A DNA stretch of 44,201 bases, from the NCBI GenBank assembly GCA_025769875.1, contig JAGFNK010000432.1, forward strand, positions 1 to 44,201, given 5' to 3'. The stretch is from Russula earlei. Its lineage: Eukaryota; Basidiomycota; Agaricomycetes; Russulales; Russulaceae. How positions within the stretch are numbered: the stretch's first letter is position 1; every line of letters starts with the position of its first letter. The position numbers and the translations under genes are program-made. The notes beneath the pieces are model-generated. The model ran no database searches, was not told where the DNA came from, and worked only from the letters and a program-made list of their open reading frames with translations. This document shows, in pieces, positions 21,176-31,263 of this stretch.

Positions 21176-22135
21176 TGTCATGAACCATTTCCCAGAGAGG
21201 GCCCTTGAAGGACCCTTCCTTATGAGAGGAAACCTGGCCTCTATGGTGTCACCCTGTTCACATGGACAAAAGGGGTGAGTAGAGGTGTCCACAATATCGC
21301 ATGTGCATTGTTGTGCAAGCAATTCTCGGCAAAATCGACATACAACAAGCCCCACTCAATGGCAACCCTTTTAGCAATAAAGGACAGTATTATAGCCTCC
21401 CTAAGGACCCTTTAGGATGACTATAAGTGCTCGACAATAGGCACTAACACAATACTAAAGACCCTACAATGCATTATTAGGCTGACTCTAATAACTATAG
21501 AACAAACTATATGGCAATACTAAGGACCTTAATAGAAGTATTAGGGTCGATTCTAAGGACCCTAATAGAACTATATAAGGGCCTTACAGACAACTATAAT
21601 CTCTGAACTACAAGTCCTCCAATGACTGGCCCTAAACTAACTAACAACAAATGGATCAGGTGCTTTGCATGTGTACTAGGACAGTGAACACGTGAACAGT
21701 AAAGGCTCTTACTCATCAAGAGAAGCCTTCTTACTCAGCAGCTTACTGAGCATGACTGAGCATGCTCAGTAAGCATACTCCGACTTCTTACTCATCACTC
21801 TATTGTGCTTGATAACAAGGTTATGACTTGTTCCCTATTTAGCAGTTCTCTTGTAGTATATAAGTGCTCAATAAAGTAGTGGACAGTCCTCAGACTGTCC
21901 ACTTGTTTATGGCACTCTCTATCCCTGGGATACTCCTTCAAAGGACCATCCCCTTTGTGACCATTCTGGCTTCTTCCCTGTGTACCTGTTTGACTCTACC
22001 AGTAACCATACCTCTTTGGTATTTGCTACTGCTTTGGACCCTACTCCTTGCCCACACTGTCTTAGACGTCTATCGACTCATCTTTGAGCTTACCCCTTGC
22101 TCTTGAACTGGATAGTTCAACAGTGAGTCTTGACA
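21176..22135 (+). repeat. G 5' LTR
   Basis: 960 bases, TGTCATGAACC to GAGTCTTGACA. By eye it is very close to the 3' LTR; most differences are C/T or G/A, several at former CpG. TATATAA at 21857-21863 and AATAAA near 21870 mark the promoter region. TTACTGAGCATG...CATGCTCAGTAA near 21741-21772 is an inverted repeat kept in other copies. Confidence 0.92.
21857..21901 (+). promoter_or_regulatory. G promoter and predicted transcript 5' end
   Basis: TATATAA (21857) is followed after about 30 bases by GGACAGTCCTCAGACTGTCCA (21881-21901). GACTGTCC can form a hairpin with the GGACAGTC just upstream. AGACTGTCCA (21892-21901) is also the exact reverse complement of TGGACAGTCT at 22138-22147, two bases after the LTR. 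The start site is inferred from TATA spacing only. Confidence 0.6.
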
Positions 22136-22137
22136 TC

Positions 22138-22147
22138 TGGACAGTCT
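22138..22147 (+). promoter_or_regulatory. G candidate self-priming primer-binding site
   Basis: TGGACAGTCT lies two bases after the LTR. It does not look like a tRNA 3' end complement that I recognise, but it is exactly complementary to AGACTGTCCA in the predicted transcript leader. Elements of the Tf1/sushi group prime this way. The sister element G2 keeps both parts. Confidence 0.6.
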
Positions 22148-22155
22148 CTCAACCC

Positions 22156-23028
22156 ATGCTGACCAGTCGACTCATCAAGTGTCCGACAACATTCCAACTG
22201 CTGGGTCTCTGGAGCCTCATACTCCTGACATCCAACTACTTTCCCTTCCCCAATCTTTTCCCCTTGTCTCTGGCCTGTCTCCGCCACCCAGACTTCCCCC
22301 CATTGCAGCTCTTCCCCTTCCAGGGACTTACAAAAGAAGATAACCCCTCCAACAACCAAGAAAACCTTCCCCCCATTATGCATGGCTTCTTTAATCCTCC
22401 GGACTGTGCTGAGTACACCTTTCACCCCCACCAGTTCCAAGTTTACCAGGTCCGGCAGAATGAAGTAGAGCACTGGTGCCCTTTGGAAGAGTCAGGACGA
22501 TGCAACGCCCTCTCCTCCATCCCTACTATAGGTCACTTGCTCCAGCGACCATCCACTGACACCTTTGTTTCTCCATTCTGGGCCAAAACTGCCCACACTT
22601 TTGTGGTACTGCCTACCAACCATGACCTCGTCAAGAAATTTAATCTAGCAAGCTTTGAGGTGTGTAGTTCCATAGGAATACACCCTCCAGACATAGACTT
22701 CCCCTTTGGTCGCCTCCATTACCTGTTTAACTCATCTATACATTGCCATTTGGAGACACTCCCCCCCATTTACCAATTTGCATACCAGGGGTCTTTCCTC
22801 CTCACTTCCATTCACAACTTCCTCAATGGCAGAGTCTATTACTCATATGCTTACTTAAGGGTAGCCGAGGGAGGATATATATCATTTGAGAATAGCTTCT
22901 CAAACTCCCAAGTCAACCTCCATCTTTACCCCACCTTGTCTTGCTTTTGCTTCCTCCCACATCTCCCTTTGAATCCCTTGCTTACTTTGGATCCCCTTTG
23001 CCCAAGCGTCATCAATATAGCCACCTAG
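22156..23028 (+). pseudogene. G ORF0, first part (unknown function)
   Basis: An open frame of about 290 codons from ATG 22156 (the frame is open from within the LTR; ATG 22378 is another possible start). It is Pro/Phe/Leu/His-rich with segments such as YTFHPHQFQVYQVRQNEVEH, KKFNLASFEVCSSIGIHPPD and RVYYSYAYLRVAEGGYIS. I recognise no domain. Continuation in a second frame past 23050 (SEYDSEDDAILHQRELIANH) suggests a frameshift or short intron. It lies between the 5' LTR and gag and so belongs to G by position; it may be an extra element ORF or captured host sequence. Confidence 0.6.
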
Positions 23029-23143
23029 TGCACAGTTCTTAAAAGTAAGAACTACCCTTGTAACACTAGAGCCAAAGAATTGAAACTTTTTGTAGTGCCT
23101 CCAAGATTCACAGTTTCCCCCAACCCAAGCATCAACTCTGAAT

Positions 23144-24198
23144 ATGACTCGGAGGACGATGCAATTCTCCATCAGAGAGAACTCATTGCTAACCACCTTC
23201 CCATCCTTTGTGACATCTACTTCCCCCCGATCATCCATTGTCAACATTTATGACTGGCAACAGATCAACATCTGGTCACACAATGCCTATGTCCTCCAAG
23301 ACTTGGTAGGCCTCCTCCCATTTGGACAGATCCTCAACCAGGTGCAATATGACCTTTTCATTGACACCCTAAACCACCTCATCAAACCTGCTCGCTGCCA
23401 ACTCTTGTTTTGGCACCTCTCAAACTCGAGGAACTTTGATGGGGAGCTGACTAGCATTCTCACCCTCACTGACAGCGACAAGAAGCTCTGGACTGAGGTG
23501 ATCCTTCCCCAACACTATGCCCTCATTCAAGAACTATTGGAAGGTCAAGCCTCATATTACCTGACCCTCTTCACCCTCATGCATGAGCACATTGCAGTGC
23601 AGTGCAACTACCTTCGCCTTAACATGTCAGAAAATTGGGAGGGCGATTATATTGGATTTTATAGCATTATATTTAAATTATATTTAAATATAATGCTATA
23701 AAATCCAATATAATCGCCCTCCCAATTTTCCGACACAGATCCACACAAGAGGGACAAGTGACCCTCCAGCTGGCCTACATAGAAGGCAGAAGGTACATTT
23801 ACAATTGGATCGAAGCTACATGGACCCACAGCATCATCGACACCCCCCAGAATCTTGTTGACCCTGCGGGTCTATATTCTCCTCCTCCAGCAGTCTACAC
23901 AGGCCCCCCTGTTCCCAAAGAACTTTCCACCATTAGAAGGCCTCTCACCCCTATAGTGAGACATACCCCAACCAGCAGCATCTGTACCCACTGGTCTCCT
24001 ACTCCTACTCATCCAGCCATCTGCCTCTGCCTTAGAGAGGTGTGCAATTGTGGCTTCTGTCCTGACACACCCCCCATGCCACCAGGAATAACCCTGTGGA
24101 CCCCAGGAGATAGACATCTCCCACACCAACCACTCTGGCACCTTCTCACAGATGAAGAGGCCATTGCTCTGCTTCTGCAGTTTCAAGCTCACGAGTAG
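23144..24198 (+). pseudogene. G ORF0, second part, split by MITE M2
   Basis: The frame reads through SIVNIYDWQQINIWSHNAY, DLVGLLPFGQILNQVQYDLF and HEHIAVQCNYLRLN. M2 then interrupts it, and it resumes as RSTQEGQVTLQLAYIEGRRY to a stop at 24196-24198. M2 plus one target copy is 113 bases, and deducting it brings both halves into one frame, so the interruption is recent relative to loss of the frame. The C-terminal part is Pro/Thr-rich with a Cys cluster (CLCLREVCNCGFC). No known family is recognised. Confidence 0.65.
23625..23735. mobile_element. MITE M2 inside ORF0
   Basis: 111 bases, an almost perfect palindrome with ends TGTCAGAAAATTGGGAGGGC and GCCCTCCCAATTTTCCGACA, the same family as M1. 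CA stands on both sides (23623-23624, 23736-23737). The reading frame it splits supports the exact boundaries. Confidence 0.92.
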
Positions 24199-24424
24199 AT
24201 TGCCCGTTACTATTGACTCCCCCTGTTATTCCAGTTCCACTTCCCCATACTAACAGTCAATTAACCCCGTTTGCTACCCCTTTAGTAGAAACACTCGAGT
24301 AGTAACAAATCTCCCCCAGGATCTATAGTTGGCTTACGGTGCTACTTCCCAGAACTAGCTTACTTAGGATCAGTTCTACCCCATAGAATGTGTAGGGAGT
24401 TATTAGACTTCAAAAACCATTGTA
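24199..24424 (+). other. G internal sequence between ORF0 part 2 and T3
   Basis: No long frame is open, but short protein-like pieces (GLRCYFPELAYLGSVLPHR) suggest decayed ORF0 sequence continuing across T3. Confidence 0.4.
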
Positions 24425-24985
24425 AGGCCCCTTTTACCAACCAAGAATTTTTGAATCTTGAACTTGAACTTGGATTTCAGGATTTTCCAGGAGTGACAGG
24501 AGTGACAGGAGTGATGTAAGTGATATGATGTATATAATAAATTAATATGCAATTTTTTTTGTTGTCATTTGCATATTCACATATTTGGGGTTACACATGA
24601 TGTGTCAGCGTCAAACTCAGAGTCGAGCAGTCCAACTAGTACTTGAGCTCAACATCTGGGTGCTTGCAGCCCCATTTTCACCAGAGCTGCACATACAAAA
24701 TTTGCACAAAGATGTGCACCCACACATTGGTGACACATATTCTGCCTTATGACATGCTTGCAATACCCCACTTGGAAGGAGTGGAAGGAAGGGTTAGAAA
24801 AAATATTTTACATATCACATGTAAACCCAGCAAATCACACCAGAAAATAACTCATATTTGAAATGGACTCATATTAGTTTATTATGTCACTTACATCACA
24901 CCTGTCATTCCTGTCACTCCCGGAAAATCCCGAAATCCAAGTTCAAGTTCAAGATTCAAGAATTCTCGGTTGGTAAAAGGGGCCT
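24425..24985. mobile_element. T3: non-autonomous TIR element
   Basis: About 100 bases at each end are inverted copies: AGGCCCCTTTTACCAACC at the left and GGTTGGTAAAAGGGGCCT at the right. Inside each arm lie two to three copies of GGAGTGACA/TGTCACTCC. The centre is AT-rich and non-coding. No clear target duplication is seen (TGTA left, AAAG right), so the superfamily is open. Confidence 0.8.
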
Positions 24986-25630
24986 AAAGAACTGTGGCAC
25001 ACGTGAACACAAGCCTTTGTTTGTATAGACCATCCCATAGAGGAGATCATTCAATTCTCCCCACACCCCTTAGACTTTGAAGGCTTTCTCTGGAAAGGCT
25101 GCACAGCCATAACATACTCTGGCGTTACCAAGGAATACTTCTGCATTGCCCAAAACCTTCAAATCTGACAAAGGGGCATCCCCACACTACTCCCAGCCTA
25201 TGCCATCACATACCCATGGGACACAACTCACTGGACTGTCGTTCCTCTTTAGAAACCCAGTAGCCACTTACACAGAAGTAGTAAAAGGCGAAGGCCTTTA
25301 CAAACCACATGACCACAGAAAGTGCATCTTTCACCTCACTAGATGAGATCAACACCTTTTTGGACTATCATTCTATTGCAAAGACCCCTACTGCTATTGG
25401 CACAAGGATTGGCATTACACCCACATCTGGCACAAGTCTTGGGACTAAAATAGCCCACCATTCGACCAGCAACATACACAGAGGTTGTAAAGGGGGAGAA
25501 CCTTTACAAACCTATATGCTTCATTGGATGCATCTACTACTGCACCCCAGAAGAACACCGCCACTCTCTAGAACATCCCTATTTCTGCAAAGACCCTTAT
25601 TGCCCATGGCATAAGGACTGGTACAAATAG
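24986..25630 (+). pseudogene. G ORF0, third part with an internal duplication
   Basis: Decayed coding sequence in several frames: IIQFSPHPLDFEGFLWKGC, ITYSGVTKEYFCIAQNLQ, then TYTEVVKGEGLYKP with FYCKDPYCYWHKDWH, and a second set TYTEVVKGENLYKP with YFCKDPYCPWHKDWYK. The two sets (about 25258-25430 and 25465-25630) are diverged copies about 207 bases apart. The CKDPYC.WHKDW block might be a small Cys/His motif. Function unknown. Confidence 0.5.
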
Positions 25631-25638
25631 AAAGGTCC

Positions 25639-25938
25639 ATGAGCCAGAAGTCTAGTGAAGGGGAACAAGAAGTCAAGTGGAGACCCCTTGATAACAACAA
25701 AAAACTACAAATCCCGGTTCTCTTCCACAACATAGAATATAGTGTTGGTGGAAAATACTACCTAGGGTACTGCCATGACCGAACCATTTTTCAGTATGGT
25801 TCCCTCCTTGATCCCTGGACCTTAGAAGCAAGAGAGGATGTCGACAAACAAGACATAGTGCCAACCCCGGACAACTTCTGCCTCCTCATACCAGAACTTG
25901 TGTTCCTCACCAACTTTGAACTCCTCACAGGACAGTGA
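25639..25938 (+). pseudogene. G ORF0, last part (unknown)
   Basis: 99 codons: LQIPVLFHNIEYSVGGKYYL, GYCHDRTIFQYGSLLDPW, LLIPELVFLTNFELLTGQ. It overlaps the next frame (25935) by four bases, and the sense appears to run on into it through a frameshift. No domain recognised. Confidence 0.5.
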
Positions 25939-26502
25939 CCTTCAAAGGACACACTGTTCACTGGAGTAGAAACCTCAAAAGTTTCGCATATCAAAACCAT
26001 AAACCAGTCGATTTCTTGACTGCTCAAGAAGAAGCAGAACAAGCAGATGTTACCCACACCCTTGAAGCTACAGTAGAAACTGCATCAAGGGTTCTATCAC
26101 AGGTTACCAAGGCTCTCACCCCATACGAGGGAATACTCCAACACCAGGCCCATCTAGAGTACCAGGAGGATTTGACTCCCCAGAACCAAGCCATCTTCCC
26201 ACTCCCATAACAGTAGGACACCGCACCATAGTGGCACCCCCGCCACCATCTCTATCTCCTACATGAACAACACGAACTCCTGTACCTCCAGTCAGGGCTC
26301 CAACAGGGCCAGCCCTGCTGGCACCACCAGCACCACTAGCACCACCACTGGTAGCACCTGCACAAGCAGCACCACCGGCACCCCTCATACCACCAGCTCC
26401 AGCTCCACTACCACCTCCTGTACAACTCACTCCAACAGCAGCACCAGCTCCCCTCCAGGTACCACAGAATCATATCATTGGGACTGCCCCAGAGGCCTTT
26501 GA
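25935..26502 (+). pseudogene. G gag, N-terminal part
   Basis: Starts as a charged, helix-rich segment (VDFLTAQEEAEQADVTHTLE), shifts frame near 26110, and becomes a proline-rich tract (SPEPSH... VAPPPPSLSP, TRTPVPPVRAPTGPALL, PPAPLPPP) as in many fungal gypsy gags before the capsid. One TGA near 26262 (PT*TTRTP) lies at a likely Arg codon. The frame at 26500 (APEAF) continues directly as DGKAENAETFW at 27471 once solo LTR C is deducted. Confidence 0.7.
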
Positions 26503-27465
26503 TGTCAAGACTCACTGTTGAACTATCCAGTTCAAGAGCGAGGGATAAGCTCGAAGACGAGTCGATAAACGTCCAAGACAGCGTGGGCGAGAAGTAGAGT
26601 CCAGAGTAGTAACAGATACCAGAGAGGTACTGTTACTGTGAGAGTCGAGCAGTCACGCAGAGGAGAGGCCAGGATAGTCACAAGGGGATGGTCCTTAAAT
26701 GAGTATCCCAGGGATGGAGAGTGCCGTAAACAAATGGACAGTCTGAGGACTGTCCGCTACTTTATTGAGCACTTATATACTATAAGAGAACTGCTAAATA
26801 GGGAACAAGTCATAACCTTGTTATCAAGCACAGTAGAGTGATGAGTAAGAAGTCGGAGGACGCTTACTGAGCATGCTCAGTCATGCTCAGTAAGCTGCTG
26901 AGCAAGAAGGCTTCTCTTGATGAGTAAGAGCTTCCATTATCCACATGTTCACTGCTTTAGTGCACGTGCGAGCACCTGATTCATTTCCTGTTAGTTAGTT
27001 TAGGGCCGGTCATTTGAGGACTTGTAGTTTGGTTAGGGAATAGTGTTATCTTATAAGGCCCTTATATAGTTCTATTAGGGTCCCTAGAGTCGACCCTAAT
27101 ACTTCTATTAAGGTCCTTAGTATTGCCTTATAGTTCGTTCTATAGTTATTAGAGTTGGTCTAATAACGCATTGTAGGGCCTTTGATACTAGGTTAGTGCC
27201 TATAGTAGAGCTCCTAGGGTCGTTCCAAAGGGTCCTTAGGAAGGCCCTAATACTGTCTTTTGTTGCTAGAAGGGTTGCCTTTAAGTGGGGCTTGCTGTAT
27301 GTTGATTGTGTCGAGAATTGCTCGCGCAACAATGCGCGCGCGATATTGTGGACACCTCTACTCACCCCTTTTGCTCGTGTGAACAGGGTGACACCATAGA
27401 GGCTGGGTTTCCTCCTATAAGGAAGGGTCCTTCAAGAGCCCTCTCCAGGAGAATGGTTCATGACA
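26503..27465 (-). repeat. Solo LTR C of the G family, inside G gag
   Basis: Reverse complement of the G LTR, 963 bases, flanked by TTTGA on both sides (26498-26502 and 27466-27470). It lies opposite to G and interrupts gag; the frame closes exactly when LTR plus one TTTGA is deducted. A second member of the family therefore jumped into G and recombined to a solo LTR. Confidence 0.92.
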
Positions 27466-28270
27466 TTTGATGGCAAAGCAGAGAATGCAGAGACATTCTG
27501 GGCCACCTTAGACAACTATTACTACATCAACCTGGAGTTGTTCCTGGACAAAGGGAAGAGGGTTGCAGCAGCCCTTACACACTTCAAGATTGGTACCCCA
27601 GCAGGGACTTGGGCCTGAGAACTAACGACAAAGGCTCAGGCCTTACAACCAATCAACTATGGGTCCTGGCAAAACTTTAAGACATTGTTTGCCGACCACT
27701 TCATTCCAGCAGATGCACAACTGGAATCGAATGCCTTAATGCACTCTCTCCAACAAGGCAACACCCTGCTCAATGAATGGTACCAAAAGTAGTCCCATCA
27801 TGCAACCCACTCACAAGCAGATGAAAACACTAAAATGTTTGCTTTCTGTCATAATCTGAATCAAGGGATCCACACCAAGATATTGGGTATAACACCTGCT
27901 CCCACTACCTTAGCAGAACTAGTCAAGAAGGCACTGTGAGTTCGATCAGGTGTATCACATGTGGATGTCACCATCATTCTGTACAGGAAAACCACCTGTC
28001 TGAACAAGGGGTCTAGCCACTAATGACCCAGATACCCCAGTAGAAATCAATCTCTACCAGGGGGAACCAGGCGAACAATGCTGGAACAACAACGCCCCAC
28101 ACAACACTCTCACAAAGGCTGAGAAGCAACGACGCACAGAGCTGAAACTGTGCTACTACTGCAGCAAACCCAACCATATGGCCAAAGACTGCAGGTCTAA
28201 GAAAGCTGCCACTCGCAGCTCGCTGCCCCGGACAGTCCTCACAAAAAGCAGTCTGTTCAGCTACCATTCA
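27466..28270 (+). pseudogene. G gag, capsid and zinc knuckle
   Basis: Capsid-like segment FDGKAENAETFWATLDNYYY, then GTPAGTWA, FKTLFADHFIPADAQ, NTLLNEWYQK, FCHNLNQGIHTKIL. The CCHC zinc knuckle C-Y-Y-C-S-K-P-N-H-M-A-K-D-C spans 28151-28192 and would bind element RNA. Stops at 27616-27618 and near 27793 and 27938, plus a frame change before the knuckle, break it. Confidence 0.85.
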
Positions 28271-28439
28271 GGAAGAACAACCTGAACAGAAAGACACTGA
28301 CCCGGTTCCTATTGCTTCTCTTGTAACTTGGCGAGAAAGTCTTGCCACTAACATCCCACATCCCCATTCTGCTCCTATGGATTTTTGATAGAACCCCTTA
28401 GTGCACTGCTAAGGAATATGGTACAGATTGCCACTATAC

Positions 28440-28870
28440 CCGTACAAATCAATTACCCCAAAGTCTTTACAAAGAATATAAGATCCCCTTCCATAGCCTT
28501 GAAAGTAACACTCATGGGGAAACTCAGTGGCTAAGAAATCAGTGTGAGTGCCCTCATAGACAGCAGGGCAGAAGGAATGATCATCCATGAGCAATTTGTG
28601 AACCAACATAACCTCCACCTTCGCAGCTTACAAAAGCCTCTACCAGTGCAGAATGTAGATGGCACCACAAACACCAATGGCTTAATCAGATACAGCACCA
28701 TCCAATGGCTACTGAATCAAAGCAATAGGAGGCACACATGACAAACAGGCAGCATTCCTTGTTACCAACATAGGAGACCATGACATCATCCTGGGTACTG
28801 ATTGGCTACGACACCATAACCCAGACATCAATTGGACCAATGACACTATCACTTTACAGAACTGCCCAGC
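28440..28870 (+). pseudogene. G protease
   Basis: Retropepsin-like domain: SALIDSRAEGMIIHEQFV carries the active site, where D-S-G has become D-S-R (codon AGG at 28565-28567, preceded by C: CGGG to CAGG). Downstream KPLPVQNVDGT and DHDIILGTDWLRHHNPDINW are the usual flap and C-terminal motifs. A frame change near 28690 separates them. The substitution should abolish processing of the polyprotein. Confidence 0.85.
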
Positions 28871-28873
28871 AAC

Positions 28874-29893
28874 ATGTGTAATGACACAACCCCATCAACC
28901 CACAGTGCTTGTGGAGGGTTGATAAAAGCCCTCACCTTCCCAGAAGATGATGAACCATCATTCAAACACATAGCAGCATTAATATTTTGGGACACACTGG
29001 ACAAGGAGGAACCCCTTGTTGACCAACACATTCATAGTGCCTTCCAGTGTCACCCATTACAAATCCAAGCAAAGAGTACAACATCTACCAAGTTGGCAAA
29101 GGATAACCAGCCAACACGGCCCCTTGAAGAACTAATCCCAGCTGAATTTAAGATCTGGCAAAGTGTATTTGACAAACAAGCCTCCCAATGCCTCCCTGCT
29201 CATGCACCATGGGATCATGCCATTAACCTCAAACCAGAAGCCTCATGTAAGGACTGTGGCATCTATAGGCTCACTCCTAAAGAATTAGTGGCCTTGAAAG
29301 AATATCTAGATGAACACCTCAAGAGAGGAACTATCCGCCCCTCTAAAGCACCAATAGCTAGTCCATTCTTCTTCATAGAAAAGAAAGGCGGTGCCCTGCG
29401 CCCAGTACAAGACTACTGAGGACTTAATGCCGCCACTATCAAAGATGCCTACCCCCTACCATTAATCCCAGACCTTATCGACAAGCTACAAGGGGCTCAA
29501 TACTTCACAAAGTTCGATGTACGATGGGGATATAACAACATCTGCCTTCGACAAGGTGATGAATACCTCGCAGCCTTTAAGACACCCTTAGGCCTCTTTG
29601 AACCACTTATTATGACCTTTGGCCTTTGTAATGCACCAGCCACATTCCAACAATTCATGAACAACATCTTAGCACCGCTGATCACAACAGGACACATTGT
29701 GGTATATCTAGACGACATACTAATCCTTGCAAACACCATTCATGACTTAGATCAATGGACACATAACGTCCTTAAAGTCCTACAGGAACATGACTTATAC
29801 CTTAAGCCAGAAAAGTGCACTTTCCATCAAACAGTCCATCAGCTTTCTAGGCATACACATATCCCAAGGATGCATATCAATGGACTCAGATAA
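28874..29893 (+). pseudogene. G reverse transcriptase
   Basis: Motifs in order: HAPWDHAINLKPEA, YRLTPKELVALKEYLDEHLK, IRPSKAPIASPFFFIEKK, RPVQDY followed by TGA (29417-29419, Arg in relatives), YPLPLIPDLIDKLQ, YFTKFDVRWGYNNI, FGLCNAPATFQQFMN and catalytic YLDD at 29705-29716, then YLKPEKC. YLDD is intact; the stop within RPVQDYRGLN is a CGA to TGA type. Confidence 0.92.
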
Positions 29894-30595
29894 ACTAGTA
29901 GGCATAACACAGTGGCCAACTCCTAGTAATATCACTGAAGTTCAAGCCTTATTAGGCTTTTGTAACTTCTACAGACATTTCATACACCAATATTCCCATC
30001 TGGCCTGACCATTGTTCAACCTAACCAAAAAAGATCACCCATTTCATTGGGGATCTGAAGAGGAAAAAGCCTTCCGCATCCTCATTGAAGCATTCATGAA
30101 AGCACCTGTTTTAGCACTACCTGACCATTCATGGCCATTCTGCTTGATCTGTGATGCATGTGACTTTGCAGTCGGCTCTGTTTTAGAACAACCAGACAAA
30201 CTAAACCTGGTACCACCCAGTGGTGTACTTCTCCAAATCATTAGACCCTGCTCAGAGGAACTATATGATCTATGACAAAGAACTTCTGGCTATAGTTTCC
30301 TCACTTTGGCATTTCCAACATTACTTAGAAGGCACTAAACACCCAGTAGAGTCGTGGACAGACCACAACAACCTCATGTACTTCATGACGAAGCAGAAAC
30401 TCACCCGATGACAAGCTCAATGGGCTTTGCTACTCAGCACATTCAATTTCCACATTATACACCACCCTGGGAACCCAGAACAAAGCCAATGGTCTGTCCA
30501 GGCAGCCAGACTATAAAGAGGGGATGCATGAAAATGATGAAAAGGTCCTGCTGGACCAACAATTTTTTAAAATTAGAGCAACCTGATCATCCACG
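29894..30595 (+). pseudogene. G RT connection and RNase H
   Basis: ITQWPTPSNITEVQALLGF and NFYRHFIHQYS, then TGA (30006-30008) at an Arg position, PLFNLTKKDHPFHWG, LPDHSWPFCLICDACDFAVG. A frame change follows, then NYMIYDKELLAIV, SWTDHNNLMYF and KLTR followed by TGA (30409-30411) where relatives have Arg. RNase H removes template RNA during cDNA synthesis. Confidence 0.88.
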
Positions 30596-31258
30596 ATGGA
30601 ACCCATAGGACTAAGAAAACAATTACATTCCAGCAAAGACTATGACCTGGAGGTCAAAGGGGCCTTAGAAACCATCCTAAAGAATGGCCCCCATCGCCTT
30701 ACAAAAGGCTTGCAGGACTGGAACTTAGAATATGGACTGATCCTCTTCAAAGGAAAAGTCTATGTCCCAAGGTCAGGACGCACTAAGGTGTACAGTCCTC
30801 AAAGTACACCATGATTCCTTAGCCACTGGCCACCCAGGTCAATGGAAGACCTATGAATTAATAAGCTGTAACTATTGGTGGCCAGGAATGCTAACATTTG
30901 TCAAGAGCTATGTAGATGGTTGTGCTATATGTCAAAGCACAAAGAACCGCCCAACAATGACCATGCCCCTAGTCCCTATCACCCCAGCGGGCAAGATATG
31001 GGACAGTATCACCATGGACTTCATTGTCAACCTACCCCTCTCTCAAGGGTATGACAGCCTGCTAGTGGTTGTGGACCGCTTTAGTAAAGCTGCCATCATT
31101 TCCCCATGCCACAAGACCATTACTGCAGAGGATACTGCCTCCCTAATCATGAATAACATGTGGAGACAAGTGGGACTACCAACCCAAATCATTTCCAACA
31201 GAGGCCCCCAGTTTGTAGCTAAAGTCACCCAAGAACTATGGAGGAAACTAAACATCAA
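30596..31258 (+). pseudogene. G integrase, N-terminal and core part
   Basis: Zinc-binding HHCC region (HHDSLATGHPGQW, YVDGCAICQSTKNRP), then the catalytic core: WDSITMDFIVNLPLSQGYDS with the first Asp, VVDRFSKAAIISPCHK, and PTQIISNRGPQFVAKV, where the second catalytic Asp is Asn (AAC 31197-31199 preceded by C, CGAC to CAAC). The core is split at 31264 by solo LTR L3. The frame changes near 30780. Confidence 0.9.
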
Positions 31259-31263
31259 GTCCT

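Noticed and set aside
21176..22135. Solo LTR at 21176
   Set aside because: Its right flank does not match its left flank (GTGCC); GTGCC reappears only after the LTR at 33541, so the two form one element.
26503..27465. G with an inverted 5' LTR (rearranged element)
   Set aside because: At first this looked like the G 5' LTR turned round. The TTTGA duplication and gag continuing on its left show that it is a separate solo LTR; the real 5' LTR is at 21176.
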